DNA of 64,000 nt from Pandoraea apista (lineage in GTDB: Bacteria; Pseudomonadota; Gammaproteobacteria; Burkholderiales; Burkholderiaceae). The notes under the pieces are model-generated. The model was not told where the DNA came from. It did no database searches and saw nothing but the letters and a program-made list of their open reading frames with translations. The translations under genes and the position numbers were made by a program. How positions within the stretch are numbered: position 1 is the stretch's first letter; the number at the start of each line of letters is the position of its first letter. Below, one piece after another: positions 47,270-56,394 of the stretch. The stretch is from the NCBI RefSeq assembly GCF_001465595.2, contig NZ_CP013481.2:2418001-2482000 (forward strand), given 5' to 3'.

Positions 47270-47995
47270 ATGTCAAATAGCGAAATGGAACAAGGACTCG
47301 AATCGATAGACGCCGGATCGACGGCATCGCCCTCCGGCGGGGCGGAGACGCCGTCCGTGTCATCCGCACCGCCGACACCCTCCGCGAGCGGCGGGCGGCG
47401 CTATGGCGGCGTGGCGCAGGCCCAGCGCGAGCAGGCACGCCGTGCAGCGCTTATCGATGCCGCTACGGAAGTCTTCGGCACGGTGGGTTTTCGCCGCGCG
47501 ACAGTGCGCTCCGTGTGCCGTATGGCCAAGCTCAACGATCGGTATTTCTACGCGGCGTTCGACAATATGGAACATTTGCTGCGAGCGACGTATGCGCATC
47601 ATGCGCAAGCCTTGCTTGGTCAGTTGCAGGCTGCCATCGCGTCGAGTGTGCCGACGCTCGACGCACGGGTCGACGCCGGTTTGCACAGCTTCTTTGCGTT
47701 TTTACGCCAGCCGAACGCGGCGCGTGTTCTGCTGCTCGAAGTGATGGGCGTGAGTCCTGAAACCGATCAGACCTATCACCGCTATATCTCGGAGTTTGCG
47801 AAGCTGATTCTGAGCATGAGCAACGCGCCGCCATCGGCAAGTGACGACGCGCAAGCGCAGGCCAGAATCGTGGGTGTGGCGCTGGTCGGCGCAATGACCA
47901 ATGCGGGCACCGCCTGGGTACTGATGGGGTATCAGGACAGCGAGGCGCGCATGGTGGCGAGTTGCCGTCGCGTGTTGCGAGGCGCGCTGCTTTGA
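47270..47995 (+). CDS. TetR family transcriptional regulator
   Basis: A 241-residue regulator. After a 45-residue Ser/Pro/Gly-rich low-complexity leader comes the TetR HTH (RRAALIDAATEVFGTVGFRRATVRSVCRMAKLNDRYFYAAFDNMEHLL). The C-terminal half is a helical ligand-binding domain. It diverges from the SDR-BVMO-hydrolase unit and probably represses it and itself. GTG 47267 and ATG 47270 are adjacent starts; ATG 47285 is a further option, and the leader may be shorter than drawn. Confidence 0.9.
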   Translation: MSNSEMEQGLESIDAGSTASPSGGAETPSVSSAPPTPSASGGRRYGGVAQAQREQARRAALIDAATEVFGTVGFRRATVRSVCRMAKLNDRYFYAAFDNMEHLLRATYAHHAQALLGQLQAAIASSVPTLDARVDAGLHSFFAFLRQPNAARVLLLEVMGVSPETDQTYHRYISEFAKLILSMSNAPPSASDDAQAQARIVGVALVGAMTNAGTAWVLMGYQDSEARMVASCRRVLRGALL

Positions 47996-48100
47996 CGTGA
48001 CCGACGGTGCAGCGGCGGTCATGCTCGCTACAATACGGTTTTCGCGTACAGCGCCAAGGTGCGCAGACGCTTCTGATTTCTCACTCTCCAAAGGTCGGAA

Positions 48101-49303
48101 ATGACCACTATCGGAACACCGCTGTCGCCGAACGCGACGAAGGTCATGTTGTTGGGTTCGGGCGAACTTGGCCGTGAAGTGTTGATTGCCTTGCAGCGTC
48201 TCGGTGTCGAAACGATTGCCGTGGATCGCTACGAGAACGCGCCGGGGCAGCAGGTTGCGCACCATGCGCGCACCATTGCCATGACTGATCCCGAGCAACT
48301 CAAGGCGTTGATCGAAGCCGAAAAGCCGGATCTCGTCGTGCCCGAAATCGAAGCCATTGCCACGCCGATGCTCGAAGCCCTCGAAGCGGACGGTGTGGTG
48401 CGCGTGATTCCGACGGCTCGCGCAGCACGTCTGACGATGGATCGCGAAGGCATTCGCCGTCTGGCCGCAGAGACGTTGGGGCTGCCCACGAGTCCGTATC
48501 AGTTCTGCGACTCGCTGGCGCAGTTGCAGGCGGCTATCGACGGTGGCATCGGTTATCCGTGCATCGTCAAGCCGGTGATGAGCAGTTCGGGCAAGGGGCA
48601 GAGCAAGATCGACGGTCCCGCCGATGTGAAGGCCGCGTGGGACTACGCGATGGCCGGTGGCCGGGTGAGTCATGGCCGCATCATTGTCGAAGGCTTCATC
48701 GACTTCGATTACGAGATCACGTTGCTGACCGTGCGCGCGCGTGGCGCCGACGCACAGGTCGAGACGCACTTCTGCGCCCCTATCGGCCACAAGCAGGTGA
48801 GTGGCGACTATGTCGAGAGCTGGCAGCCGCATCCGATGTCGTCGGTGGCGCTCGAGCGCGCTCGTCTGATCGCGCGAGAGGTGACGAACAATCTGGGCGG
48901 GCAGGGCATTTTCGGTGTCGAACTGTTCGTCAAGGGCGACGACGTGTGGTTCAGCGAAGTCAGTCCGCGCCCGCACGATACGGGCATGGTCACGATGATT
49001 ACCCAGTGGCAGAACGAATTCGAGTTGCACGCACGCGCGATTCTCGGTCTGCCTGTGAACACCACGCTGAAGACGCCGGGGGCGAGCGCGGTCATTTACG
49101 GCGGCGTGGACGCGAAGGGCATTGTGTTCGACGACGTAGATCGGGCGTTGCAAGTGCCGCAGACCGACATTCGCCTGTTTGGCAAGCCGGAGAGCTTCGT
49201 GAAGCGCCGCATGGGGGTGGCGCTCGCGTATGACAACGATCTGGATGTTGCGCGCAGCAATGCCCTTGAGGCCGCGAGTCGTGTGAAGCCGCGTGCGGTT
49301 TGA
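48101..49303 (+). CDS. purT: Formate-dependent GAR transformylase
   Basis: PurT makes formyl-GAR from GAR, formate and ATP, bypassing folate-dependent PurN. The 400-residue ATP-grasp protein shows [49 protein letters not shown] (ATP loop), and [13 protein letters not shown] with the Mg ligands. GGTCGGAA precedes the ATG. TACAAT at 48029-48034 is a possible -10, without a clear -35. Confidence 0.96.
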   Translation: MTTIGTPLSPNATKVMLLGSGELGREVLIALQRLGVETIAVDRYENAPGQQVAHHARTIAMTDPEQLKALIEAEKPDLVVPEIEAIATPMLEALEADGVVRVIPTARAARLTMDREGIRRLAAETLGLPTSPYQFCDSLAQLQAAIDGGIGYPCIVKPVMSSSGKGQSKIDGPADVKAAWDYAMAGGRVSHGRIIVEGFIDFDYEITLLTVRARGADAQVETHFCAPIGHKQVSGDYVESWQPHPMSSVALERARLIAREVTNNLGGQGIFGVELFVKGDDVWFSEVSPRPHDTGMVTMITQWQNEFELHARAILGLPVNTTLKTPGASAVIYGGVDAKGIVFDDVDRALQVPQTDIRLFGKPESFVKRRMGVALAYDNDLDVARSNALEAASRVKPRAV

Positions 49304-49390
49304 GCCGGGGCGGGGCTAAGGCCGTTTAAAGACCGCTCTCATACCAGCCGATGGGCTGATGCGCCGATGTGTAGGCGCATGAATCGCTGA

Positions 49391-49414
49391 CGCACTGGCG
49401 CACTGGCGCACTGG
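49391..49414 (+). repeat. Three tandem copies of an 8-bp unit
   Basis: CGCACTGG is repeated three times without interruption between purT and its terminator. It is noncoding and too short to suggest more than slippage. Confidence 0.8.
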
Positions 49415-49422
49415 CTCAGTAA

Positions 49423-49466
49423 GTGGGCGTTGCGGACTTCGGTTCGCAACGCCCGCTTTTTATTTT
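49423..49466 (+). terminator. Terminator of purT
   Basis: A 12-bp stem with one G-U pair (49423-49434 with 49445-49456) is followed by CTTTTTATTTTT-like sequence. Confidence 0.88.
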
Positions 49467-49469
49467 TGT

Positions 49470-49507
49470 GGTTGCGAAGTGCAACCATTAAGTTGTATTG
49501 TGCAACT
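49470..49507 (+). promoter_or_regulatory. Two phased 17-bp palindromes before marR
   Basis: Sites at 49470-49486 and 49491-49507 share the pattern RGTTGNN-N3-TGCAACY (7-3-7). Their centres are 21 bp apart, two helical turns. TATAGT at 49507-49512 is the likely -10, so the right site overlaps the promoter. This is the pattern expected of MarR autoregulation. Confidence 0.65.
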
Positions 49508-49552
49508 ATAGTGTGGTGCCTGGCACCGAAAGCCAATGGGAGAGTTTGCATC

Positions 49553-49984
49553 GTGAGTCCCGATCCGTCGTTGGTCGACGCCATTCGTGCCGTATCGCGC
49601 GAGATGGTCCGGGAGCTGGGTTTCATGGGCGGTGATTTTGCGGGCACCGATCTGTCGCCTTCCGCCGTTCATGCGTTGATCGAGATCGAGCGGGGTGGCG
49701 TCACCGCGCGTGAGCTCGGCGTCCGGCTTCGCCTCGAGAAGTCGAGCGTGAGCCGGATGCTGCGCAAGTTGGTGCAGTCCGGCGACATTGGTGAAGCGGT
49801 CTCGAAACACGATGCTCGCGTGAAAGTTCTGTTCCTGACGCCGGCCGGCAAAAAGCGCGTTGCGAAGATTCATGCGTTCGCGCGTGCACAAGTGATCAAT
49901 GCGCTGGGGCGTCTGGCGCATGGTCAGGAGCGCATCGTGCTGGAAGGGATGCGGCTTTACGCCGACGCGTTGATGCAGCGCTGA
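49553..49984 (+). CDS. MarR family transcriptional regulator
   Basis: A 143-residue winged-helix regulator: LSPSAVHALIEIERGGVTARELGVRLRLEKSSVSRMLRKLV is the HTH with recognition helix, and DARVKVLFLTPAGKKRVAKI the wing. The GTG at 49553 has GGGAGA 9 bp upstream. It is likely autoregulated through the two palindromes in front of it and may control the SDR gene 133 bp downstream. Relatives with a C-terminal GNAT domain exist, but none is attached here. Confidence 0.92.
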   Translation: MSPDPSLVDAIRAVSREMVRELGFMGGDFAGTDLSPSAVHALIEIERGGVTARELGVRLRLEKSSVSRMLRKLVQSGDIGEAVSKHDARVKVLFLTPAGKKRVAKIHAFARAQVINALGRLAHGQERIVLEGMRLYADALMQR

Positions 49985-50117
49985 CGGGCGCGTGTATGCG
50001 TGCATACCCGTGGATGCACGGGGTGACGCGTGGAAAACGTTGCGACCGTCCGTCGTTATCCGCGACATATTGCCCGGGTGAAGCCGTTCCGGAATAACGC
50101 CTTGTGAGGTCACAACC

Positions 50118-50930
50118 ATGAACGATTCCCCCTCTCTCGTCGAGCTTGCCGGACCGATACCCATCGGCGTGCCCGCCGCGCGACTCGACGGCCGCGTGTG
50201 CCTCGTCATGGGGGGTACCAGTGGCATAGGCCGTGCCACGGCCCTGCGCATGGCGCAGGAGGGCGCGCGTGCGGTGATCGTTACCGGACGCCGCAAGGCG
50301 CTCGGCGAGGCACTCTCCGATGACATCCGGCGCTTGGGGGCGGAGAGTTTGTTCGTGGCCGCAGACTTGACGTGCGAGGCGGATATCGTCAACACGATAA
50401 CGCAGACGATGACGCAGTTCGGCCGGCTCGATGCGGTGTTCAACAACGCCGGTTTTCAGGAGCCGCGGGCACGATTGGCCGACCAGACCGACGCCGTCTA
50501 TTCGCAGGTGTTCGATACCAATGTTCGCGCTGTCTTTCACGCGATGCGTCATGAGATTCCCGCGCTGCTTGCTTCCGGTGGCGGCACGCTCGTGAACAAC
50601 ACGAGCGTTAGCGGTGTGCGAAATCCGAATGCCGGCCTGGCGCTTTATGGGGCGTCCAAGGCGGCGCTCAATTCGCTCACTCGCGCGGCGGCGATGGAGT
50701 ATGCCCCCGCAGGCATTCGCATTAATGCGGTCGCGCCGGGGCGTGTGGTGACCGCCATGATGCTTGCCTCGGGCATTGCCGATATGCGCAGCGTTGCGGC
50801 TGGACTTCCCCTCAGGCGAATGGGACATCCCGAGGAGGTGGCTGCCGCCGTCGTATGGCTGACTTCCAGTGAGTCAAGTTACGTCGTCGGCCATGTTCTG
50901 GCGGCGGACGGCGGTTTTCTGGCGGGATGA
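50118..50930 (+). CDS. Short-chain dehydrogenase/reductase
   Basis: A 270-residue classical SDR with LVMGGTSGIGRATAL (NADP site), FNNAGFQEPR, catalytic TSVSG and YGASKAAL, and the C-terminal GHVLAADGGF. The substrate is unknown. It follows the MarR gene on the same strand, suggesting a small inducible detoxification or catabolic unit, and faces the glutathionyl-hydroquinone reductase gene 25 bp away. Confidence 0.93.
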   Translation: MNDSPSLVELAGPIPIGVPAARLDGRVCLVMGGTSGIGRATALRMAQEGARAVIVTGRRKALGEALSDDIRRLGAESLFVAADLTCEADIVNTITQTMTQFGRLDAVFNNAGFQEPRARLADQTDAVYSQVFDTNVRAVFHAMRHEIPALLASGGGTLVNNTSVSGVRNPNAGLALYGASKAALNSLTRAAAMEYAPAGIRINAVAPGRVVTAMMLASGIADMRSVAAGLPLRRMGHPEEVAAAVVWLTSSESSYVVGHVLAADGGFLAG

Positions 50931-50955
50931 AGGCAGTGGCGCGCGCGAGGCTGGA

Positions 50956-51951
50956 TCAGGAACTTTGCAGGGGAATCCTCTGCGTTCGCCCGTGCGGTGC
51001 ATCGAAATCCTGCAATGGGCCCTTGGGCACGATACCTGTCGGATTGATGGTCCGATGGCTTTCGTAGTAGTGCCGCTTGATGTGCTCGAAATTCACCGTG
51101 GCCGCGATGCCAGGCTGCTGATAGATGTCGCGCGTGTAGGCGGAAAGATTCGGATAGTCGGCAATGCGTCGCAGATTGCACTTGAAATGGCCGACGTACA
51201 CGGCGTCGAAGCGAATGAGCGTGGTGAAGAGCCGGATGTCCGCCTCCGTCATGCGTTCGCCGGTCAGGAAACGGCTCGTTGCCAGACGTGCCTCGAGGCT
51301 GTCCAACGTGTCGAAGAGCGGTACGACGGCTTCCTCGTAGGCGGCCTGCGTCGTGGCAAAACCGGCTTTGTAGACGCCGTTGTTCACCGTGTCGTAGATG
51401 CGGGCGTTCAGACGATCGATTTCATCGCGCAGCGCGAGCGGGTAGTAGTCTCCCGGCGTCGCACCGAGCGCATCGAAGGCGCTGTTGAACATGCGAAGGA
51501 TTTCCGAGGACTCGTTGCTGACGATCGTGGCGCGCGCTTTGTCCCACAGCACAGGAACGGTGACCCGCCCGGTGAAGTGTTTGTCTGCCGCGAGGTAGAC
51601 GTCACGCAGAAAGGGAGCGCCATGTACCGGGTCGCCGGTGACGCCGGGCGCGGGGTGGAATGTCCAGCCGTCGTCGAGCATCAACCAGTTCACGACGGCC
51701 ACGGGAATCATGTCCTGCAACCCCTTGAGGACGCGCATGATGAGCGTGCGGTGCGCCCACGGGCAGGCATAGCTGACGTACAGCAGGTAGCGATCGCGTT
51801 GCGCTGCGAAGCCGCCCTCTCCATCAGGGCCGGGAGCGCCATCCGGCGTGACCCAGTGGCGGAAGGTGGCGGGGCGCCGCTCGAAGCGGCCGCCGGTGGC
51901 GCGCGTGTCGTACCAGTCGGTGTGCCATTCGCCGTCTACCAGTAAGCCCAT
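50956..51951 (-). CDS. Glutathionyl-hydroquinone reductase (xi-class GST)
   Basis: A 331-residue Omega/Xi-type glutathione transferase. The active-site CPWA motif (Cys63 in YACPWAHR), the following LIMRVLKGL, and SNESSEILRMFNSAF and RFDAVYVGHFKCNLRRI further on match PcpF/YqjG. The family reductively removes glutathione from glutathionyl-hydroquinones. The start at 51951 matches the usual N-terminus with GRFERRPATFRHWVTPDG close behind. Confidence 0.94.
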   Translation of the reverse strand: MGLLVDGEWHTDWYDTRATGGRFERRPATFRHWVTPDGAPGPDGEGGFAAQRDRYLLYVSYACPWAHRTLIMRVLKGLQDMIPVAVVNWLMLDDGWTFHPAPGVTGDPVHGAPFLRDVYLAADKHFTGRVTVPVLWDKARATIVSNESSEILRMFNSAFDALGATPGDYYPLALRDEIDRLNARIYDTVNNGVYKAGFATTQAAYEEAVVPLFDTLDSLEARLATSRFLTGERMTEADIRLFTTLIRFDAVYVGHFKCNLRRIADYPNLSAYTRDIYQQPGIAATVNFEHIKRHYYESHRTINPTGIVPKGPLQDFDAPHGRTQRIPLQSS

Positions 51952-51990
51952 TGCAACCTCCGGATCGAAACATTCAGGATACCTGCAAAA

Positions 51991-52019
51991 ACGAAAAAAC
52001 CCCGCGCTAGCGGGGTTTT
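51991..52019 (-). terminator. Terminator of the cold-shock gene
   Basis: A perfect 10-bp stem (51996-52005 with 52010-52019, loop GCTA). Read leftward it is followed by a T run; read rightward it ends in four T. Confidence 0.88.
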
Positions 52020-52094
52020 CAGTTCGGGCAGGCTTTGCAGCGCTGCCCGAGGCGCGTCGATCGCGTGAGCGATCAGCAGCGAAGCATCCGTCGC

Positions 52095-52298
52095 TTACAG
52101 CGGCTGGATGTTGCTGGCTTGACGGCCCTTCGGTCCCATCTTCACTTCGAAGCTGACCTTCTGGTTTTCTTGCAGCGACTTGAAACCCTTCGATTGGATT
52201 TCCGAGAAGTGAGCGAAGAGATCTTCACCACCTTCGTCCGGCGTAATAAAACCAAAACCCTTGGCGTCGTTAAACCACTTGACGGTACCAGTTGCCAT
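52095..52298 (-). CDS. Cold-shock protein (CspA family)
   Basis: A 67-residue single-OB-fold nucleic-acid chaperone. RNP1 (KGFGFITP) and RNP2 (DLFAHFS) are intact, within the usual text [20 protein letters not shown]. It binds single-stranded RNA and DNA and melts structure at low temperature. The 5' leader 52299-52420 is AT-rich and could hold a regulated untranslated region; no cold-box was identified. Confidence 0.97.
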   Translation of the reverse strand: MATGTVKWFNDAKGFGFITPDEGGEDLFAHFSEIQSKGFKSLQENQKVSFEVKMGPKGRQASNIQPL

Positions 52299-52578
52299 TT
52301 CTTAAATCCTTAAAGTTTTCAAATGAGCGAGCGAGAAGCTCAGCGAGCGCATGACATTAAAGCTGATCAGGTACAACCGAGTTGACGCAGAGGGCGACAT
52401 TAGATGACACAAGACTCGCCATACAACGTTCATGCACCCGTTTTTTTACGGGAAAGGTGGGAAGGTGTCAAGCAGGGAAACTTTAGATTGTTGATCCATG
52501 CCAGTTTCAAGCCACATTTCGCTGCGTTGCGACATGCTTCGGCGATACCGGGCGACTGGTCAGACCGACATCGCGTTT

Positions 52579-53115
52579 TCACCGCCGCAGCCATATTGTT
52601 TCGGGTTGCCAGACGTAACGCAGCGCCGGAACTTCAATGCCGGGCGATACTGCGATCGGATGAACTCTGCCCGCGCGACCCCCCAATCGATCATAGAACT
52701 GGCGCGCATGTTTATTGTGCGCGAGCACCCAGAGATAAAGCGCAGCCTCGGGATCGAGGGCGTTCGCCCAGTCCTTCACCTGCTGAAACAACGCCCGCCC
52801 AATCCCTTGTCCCTGCCAGGCAGCGGCCACGTGAAGGTTGTCGAGCAAGATGCCGTCGGCACCCGATAACGCACAGACGAATCCGGCGATGGGCCCGTTC
52901 TCTTTGTCGGGACATGCTTTCCATATACGCAGTGCGGGATCGTCGACGCGCATCAGGCGGTCTCGCCACAGCGCAGCGTGTTCCTGTAAGAGATGATCGC
53001 GCACATGTTCCCTCGGAAGTCTATGCGCATATGTCGCTTGCCAACTGTGGGCATGCAGCGCAGCAATAGGGGCTGCGTCTTGCATCGTCGCGGGCAAAAT
53101 GAAGGTCGTCGTCAT
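52579..53115 (-). CDS. GNAT family N-acetyltransferase
   Basis: A 178-residue acetyltransferase. Motif A reads LLDNLHVAAAWQGQGIGRALFQQV, with VLAHNKHARQFYDRLGGRAG behind it, as in RimI-like GNATs. The N-terminal half (ATMQDAAPIAALHAHSWQATY) is the typical entry strand and helix. Substrate unknown. Monocistronic leftward, 280 bp before the cold-shock gene. Confidence 0.92.
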   Translation of the reverse strand: MTTTFILPATMQDAAPIAALHAHSWQATYAHRLPREHVRDHLLQEHAALWRDRLMRVDDPALRIWKACPDKENGPIAGFVCALSGADGILLDNLHVAAAWQGQGIGRALFQQVKDWANALDPEAALYLWVLAHNKHARQFYDRLGGRAGRVHPIAVSPGIEVPALRYVWQPETIWLRR

Positions 53116-53402
53116 GCTCTCGTTCCCGTCGGCCGGGAAGTTTGCCGAACAAAATGAGACGCAAAACGACGCATCAAGCTGCCGAAAAAAACGCGCGAAA
53201 AAATAATGTCGAGCGGCGCGAACGAAAGCGTGTCTTGTGGCGTGGGCGCAACGCGAGCGCTGGCGTGCCGGGGTGTCATGTACGTGTCACCGCGCTATGC
53301 GGTCTGGAGGAAAGAGAACGAAAGAGAGGTAAAGAGCGTGAAAGGGTGAGGCGCGGTGCGCCGCGTTTTCACCCGGTGATCACTATAGCGCGGTATGCGA
53401 GC

Positions 53403-53756
53403 TTAGGCGTGGGAATGGGAGTGCGAATGGGGGTGTCGTTGGCTGGCCACCGTCGGGCGCGCCCGATGTGTCGTTTTGGGCGGCAACGTGTGATGTGCCT
53501 TCACGGTTTTCTTCTTGCCGTGCGCGGCCTTGCCGGCATGAGGCTTCTTGTGTGCAGATGCCTTCGTCGCCGACTTCATCGACGTTTTTTTGACGGCACC
53601 GTGATGGCGATGCTTCGCCGGTGACGCATGAGCTTTAGCGGGGTGGCCTGACGGGGCGTGGGCGGCGGGCGCCGCGAATGTTGAGGTCGAGAGCATCGCA
53701 AACGTTGCCAGCGCAATGGCGGCGCCGACGTTGCGCAGGGTGCGCGGATAGAGCAT
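53403..53756 (-). CDS. Exported His/Lys-rich low-complexity protein
   Basis: A 117-residue protein. A signal peptide (hydrophobic segment about residues 10-27, STFAAPAAHA cleavage region) is followed by a chain built almost only of Ala, Lys, His, Ser, Thr and Pro, with an isoelectric point far into the basic range. It ends in alternating His-Ser (PHSHSHSHA). No family was recognised. Metal binding by the His tail or binding to nucleic acid or cell wall by the Lys body are possible. GGAGA precedes the ATG at 53756. Confidence 0.7.
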   Translation of the reverse strand: MLYPRTLRNVGAAIALATFAMLSTSTFAAPAAHAPSGHPAKAHASPAKHRHHGAVKKTSMKSATKASAHKKPHAGKAAHGKKKTVKAHHTLPPKTTHRARPTVASQRHPHSHSHSHA

Positions 53757-54162
53757 GGACAACAGGGTCTCCGTAGATTTGAGTGCTGGCGTGTTCGGCG
53801 GATGCGCCGCGCTGCCGCTGGCCGATCGGCCGGATCGCGACACTGTTTTGTGACTGGGCAGTGCATGCGAGCGGCCGCGATTGTAGGGCGGCAAAAGTGA
53901 CTTGTCGAGATGGCCGACCGACCGTCCGAATGCTGTGCGGGAGGCCCGACGGATGAATTTGGTGCGCTGCCACATGGCTTACACATAAACTAGGTATTTT
54001 CCCTAGTCATGTAAAAAACCGCGCCACGACTCGATTTCGTGGCTGCAAAATTCAGCTCCGCTACCCTTCAATTCGATAGGCAAGTGCCGTTAACGGCCTC
54101 ATGACAGTCTCCTTGCAGACGTCATCATGACGGCCTCACCGTGGGTTTGACGAACGCGTTCG
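53757..54162. other. Divergent region between His/Lys-rich protein and diguanylate cyclase
   Basis: No gene supported in about 400 bp. An AT-rich stretch 53975-54020 contains the palindrome ACTAGG-N7-CCTAGT (53989-54007), a candidate regulatory site for either gene. Confidence 0.5.
53989..54007. promoter_or_regulatory. ACTAGG-N7-CCTAGT palindrome
   Basis: A perfect 6-7-6 inverted repeat in the AT-rich centre of a divergent intergenic region. The binding protein is unknown. Confidence 0.4.
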
Positions 54163-55374
54163 ATGCATTCGTTGCAGCCCCGTACTTGTCCTTCGGCGCG
54201 CAGCGCGGGCGCGATGCCGGAGCGTCAAGGCACGATGCCGGGCAAGCACGCTAGGCGGCCGCGAAGTGCCGCGTGTCTCTCGAGACCTTACGTGGCAACC
54301 AACCAGGCACCGACGCTCGACACATTGCAATCGCTGCTGGCGACCGTTCAGCGCAATGAGCGTTCGCTAAAACGTTTTCAGGACATCGAGTTGGCGCTCA
54401 TGGGCGCACCTGATTTCGGTCAGTTTCTGGAGGTCATGCTCAATCGTTTGCGCCACGACTTCGATCTGTCGGGCGTGCGGCTGATGCTCGCCGAAGTCGA
54501 CGACACGTTGCGAGATCTCATCGACACCGCCGAAGGCATCCGCGCGCTCGACGCCGGTCTGTGCATTGCGCAAGACGCCGGCACGTTCGCTGCCGTGTGC
54601 GGCGACGGACAGCTCTGGATCGGCGCTCCACGCGATCGCCACGCCTCGCTCTTCGGCCCGCGTCCTCCCGCCAGCGCTGTTGTCATGCCGCTCGCCCGCA
54701 ATGGCCGCTACCTCGGTGTCATCGCATTGGGCAGCCGGGACGCACGCCGCTTCTCTCCGGAAATGGCGACCGATTTTCTCGAGCGCTTTGGCGCGGTCGT
54801 CGCCGTGTGCCTGGAGAATATGTGGAACCGCGAGCGCCTCAAGCGCATTGGCCTGACCGATCCGCTTACCGGATTGTCGAATCGCCGCTATTTCGATCAG
54901 CGTTTGCGTGAAGAGGTGGTACGGGGCGCGCGTTACGGCGCGCCGCTCGCGTGTCTGCTGATCGACATTGACCATTTCAAGCGAGTCAACGACAGCCACG
55001 GTCACGCGACCGGCGACCGCGCGTTGCGCGCGGCAAGCGCCTGCATGCGCGCACAGTTGCGTGTGACGGATACCCTCGCGCGTTATGGCGGGGAGGAGTT
55101 CGCGGCGCTACTCGTGCAGACCGAGCAGAACTGGGCGGGGACCGTTGCCGAGCGGGTGCGTCGCGCTGTGGCGCGGCTGGAAGTTCCCGACGACGCCGGC
55201 ACGCTCGTGCCGCTCACGATTTCCATCGGCCTTGCCAGTGTGGACCCGCGTGACAGTGCCGATCCGGAAACGCTCCCGATGCGTTTGCTTGGTGCTGCCG
55301 ATGCGGCGTTGTACGCGGCGAAGCGCTCCGGTCGCGACCGCGTTGTCGTGGCGCCAGCGGCGACGTTGCGTTAA
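54163..55374 (+). CDS. Diguanylate cyclase with N-terminal sensor domain
   Basis: Up to 403 residues. A GAF/DUF484-like sensor (about 60-225) is followed by a GGDEF domain: DPLTGLSNRRYFDQRL, the Mg/substrate text LIDIDHFKRVNDSHGHATGD, and an active GGEEF at 309-313. RVTD five residues before it is the inhibitory RxxD site for c-di-GMP feedback. It makes c-di-GMP from two GTP in the cytoplasm. The first 43 residues look unconserved; a GTG at 54292 or an ATG at 54235 may be the true start. Confidence 0.92.
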   Translation: MHSLQPRTCPSARSAGAMPERQGTMPGKHARRPRSAACLSRPYVATNQAPTLDTLQSLLATVQRNERSLKRFQDIELALMGAPDFGQFLEVMLNRLRHDFDLSGVRLMLAEVDDTLRDLIDTAEGIRALDAGLCIAQDAGTFAAVCGDGQLWIGAPRDRHASLFGPRPPASAVVMPLARNGRYLGVIALGSRDARRFSPEMATDFLERFGAVVAVCLENMWNRERLKRIGLTDPLTGLSNRRYFDQRLREEVVRGARYGAPLACLLIDIDHFKRVNDSHGHATGDRALRAASACMRAQLRVTDTLARYGGEEFAALLVQTEQNWAGTVAERVRRAVARLEVPDDAGTLVPLTISIGLASVDPRDSADPETLPMRLLGAADAALYAAKRSGRDRVVVAPAATLR

Positions 55375-55444
55375 GGGCGTCGTCGATTCGCAGCGCGTTC
55401 CGTCGAAAGGACGTTCATTGGCGTTCGTCGCCGCGCATTCCGCC

Positions 55445-56392
55445 CTATCGCACGCTGAACCAACCGATCAGCAGCGACACCGTCACGACGGACAGCACCG
55501 TCGAAATCAGAATCGCGCGTGAAGCGACCGCCGCTTCACGCCCATAAAGTTGCGCGAGCATGAACGGACCGGTGCCGATGGGCAGTGCCGAGAGTAGCAG
55601 CGCGCTGTGTGCCCAGATCGCCGGCAGATCGAAGACGCGGAACGCGAGAAACGCCGTGATCGCGGGTTGAAACACGAGCTTGAGTCCGACGAGGCGTCCC
55701 ACTGCGCGCGCAATTCGGGGCTCCTTCGCAGCCCCCGCACTTTGCGCCAGAAACATGCCGATCGCCACTAGCGCGCACGGACTCGCGGCGCCGCCAAGCA
55801 GCGTTGTGAAGTGCAGCACGGGTGCCGGCAGTGCAATGCCGACGCCGGCAAATGCCATGCCGACGAACGGCGAGACAACGAGAGGGTTGCGCACCAGCGC
55901 ACGGGCCACGAAGCCTGCCGTGCGACGCCAGTTCGGCGTGGCCTGCAAATCCGTCTCGATGATCGCGATGGAGATGGCGAAGAGCACCGTCGCCGTGAGC
56001 AGCATGGCAACGACGACCGCCGGCACGCTCGCCGGACCGAAGGCCACGAGACACAGCGGCAATCCCATGAATCCGGCATTCGGGTAGGCCGCGCCCATGC
56101 CTTCGATACTGGCGTCGGTAAGACGTCCGCGCACCGTGCGATCGAGCATGAACGACAGGGCAAACGTCGCAGCCATGCCGCCACCGAACGCGCCCAGAAA
56201 CCCCGGGTTGACCAGCTCGGCCCATGTGATCTGTGCCATCGACTGGAACAGTACTGCGGGCAGCGCCAGATAGACGACGAAGCGATTGAGTGCGTCGAGC
56301 GCGGCGCCACCGAGCCAGGCCCGGCGCGCGCAAAGATAGCCGACGAAAATCAGCCCGAAGACGGGCAGGGCAGCGGAAATGACGGCTTGCAT
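55445..56392 (-). CDS. AEC family transporter (auxin efflux carrier type)
   Basis: A 315-residue inner-membrane protein with about ten membrane segments. LPVFGLIFVGYLCARRAWL at the N-terminus, AAYPNAGFMGLPLCLVAFG in the middle and LPIGTGPFMLAQLYG near the end are typical of AEC/Mdc carriers such as the malonate transporter MdcF; the substrate may be an organic acid. Its ATG lies 2 bp after the stop of the upstream GntR gene, so they are coupled. Confidence 0.92.
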   Translation of the reverse strand: MQAVISAALPVFGLIFVGYLCARRAWLGGAALDALNRFVVYLALPAVLFQSMAQITWAELVNPGFLGAFGGGMAATFALSFMLDRTVRGRLTDASIEGMGAAYPNAGFMGLPLCLVAFGPASVPAVVVAMLLTATVLFAISIAIIETDLQATPNWRRTAGFVARALVRNPLVVSPFVGMAFAGVGIALPAPVLHFTTLLGGAASPCALVAIGMFLAQSAGAAKEPRIARAVGRLVGLKLVFQPAITAFLAFRVFDLPAIWAHSALLLSALPIGTGPFMLAQLYGREAAVASRAILISTVLSVVTVSLLIGWFSVR

Positions 56393-56394
56393 GA

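Noticed and set aside
53142..53624. Rightward open frame opposite the His/Lys-rich gene
   Set aside because: Arg-rich low-complexity translation and overlap with a gene that has a signal peptide and ribosome site.
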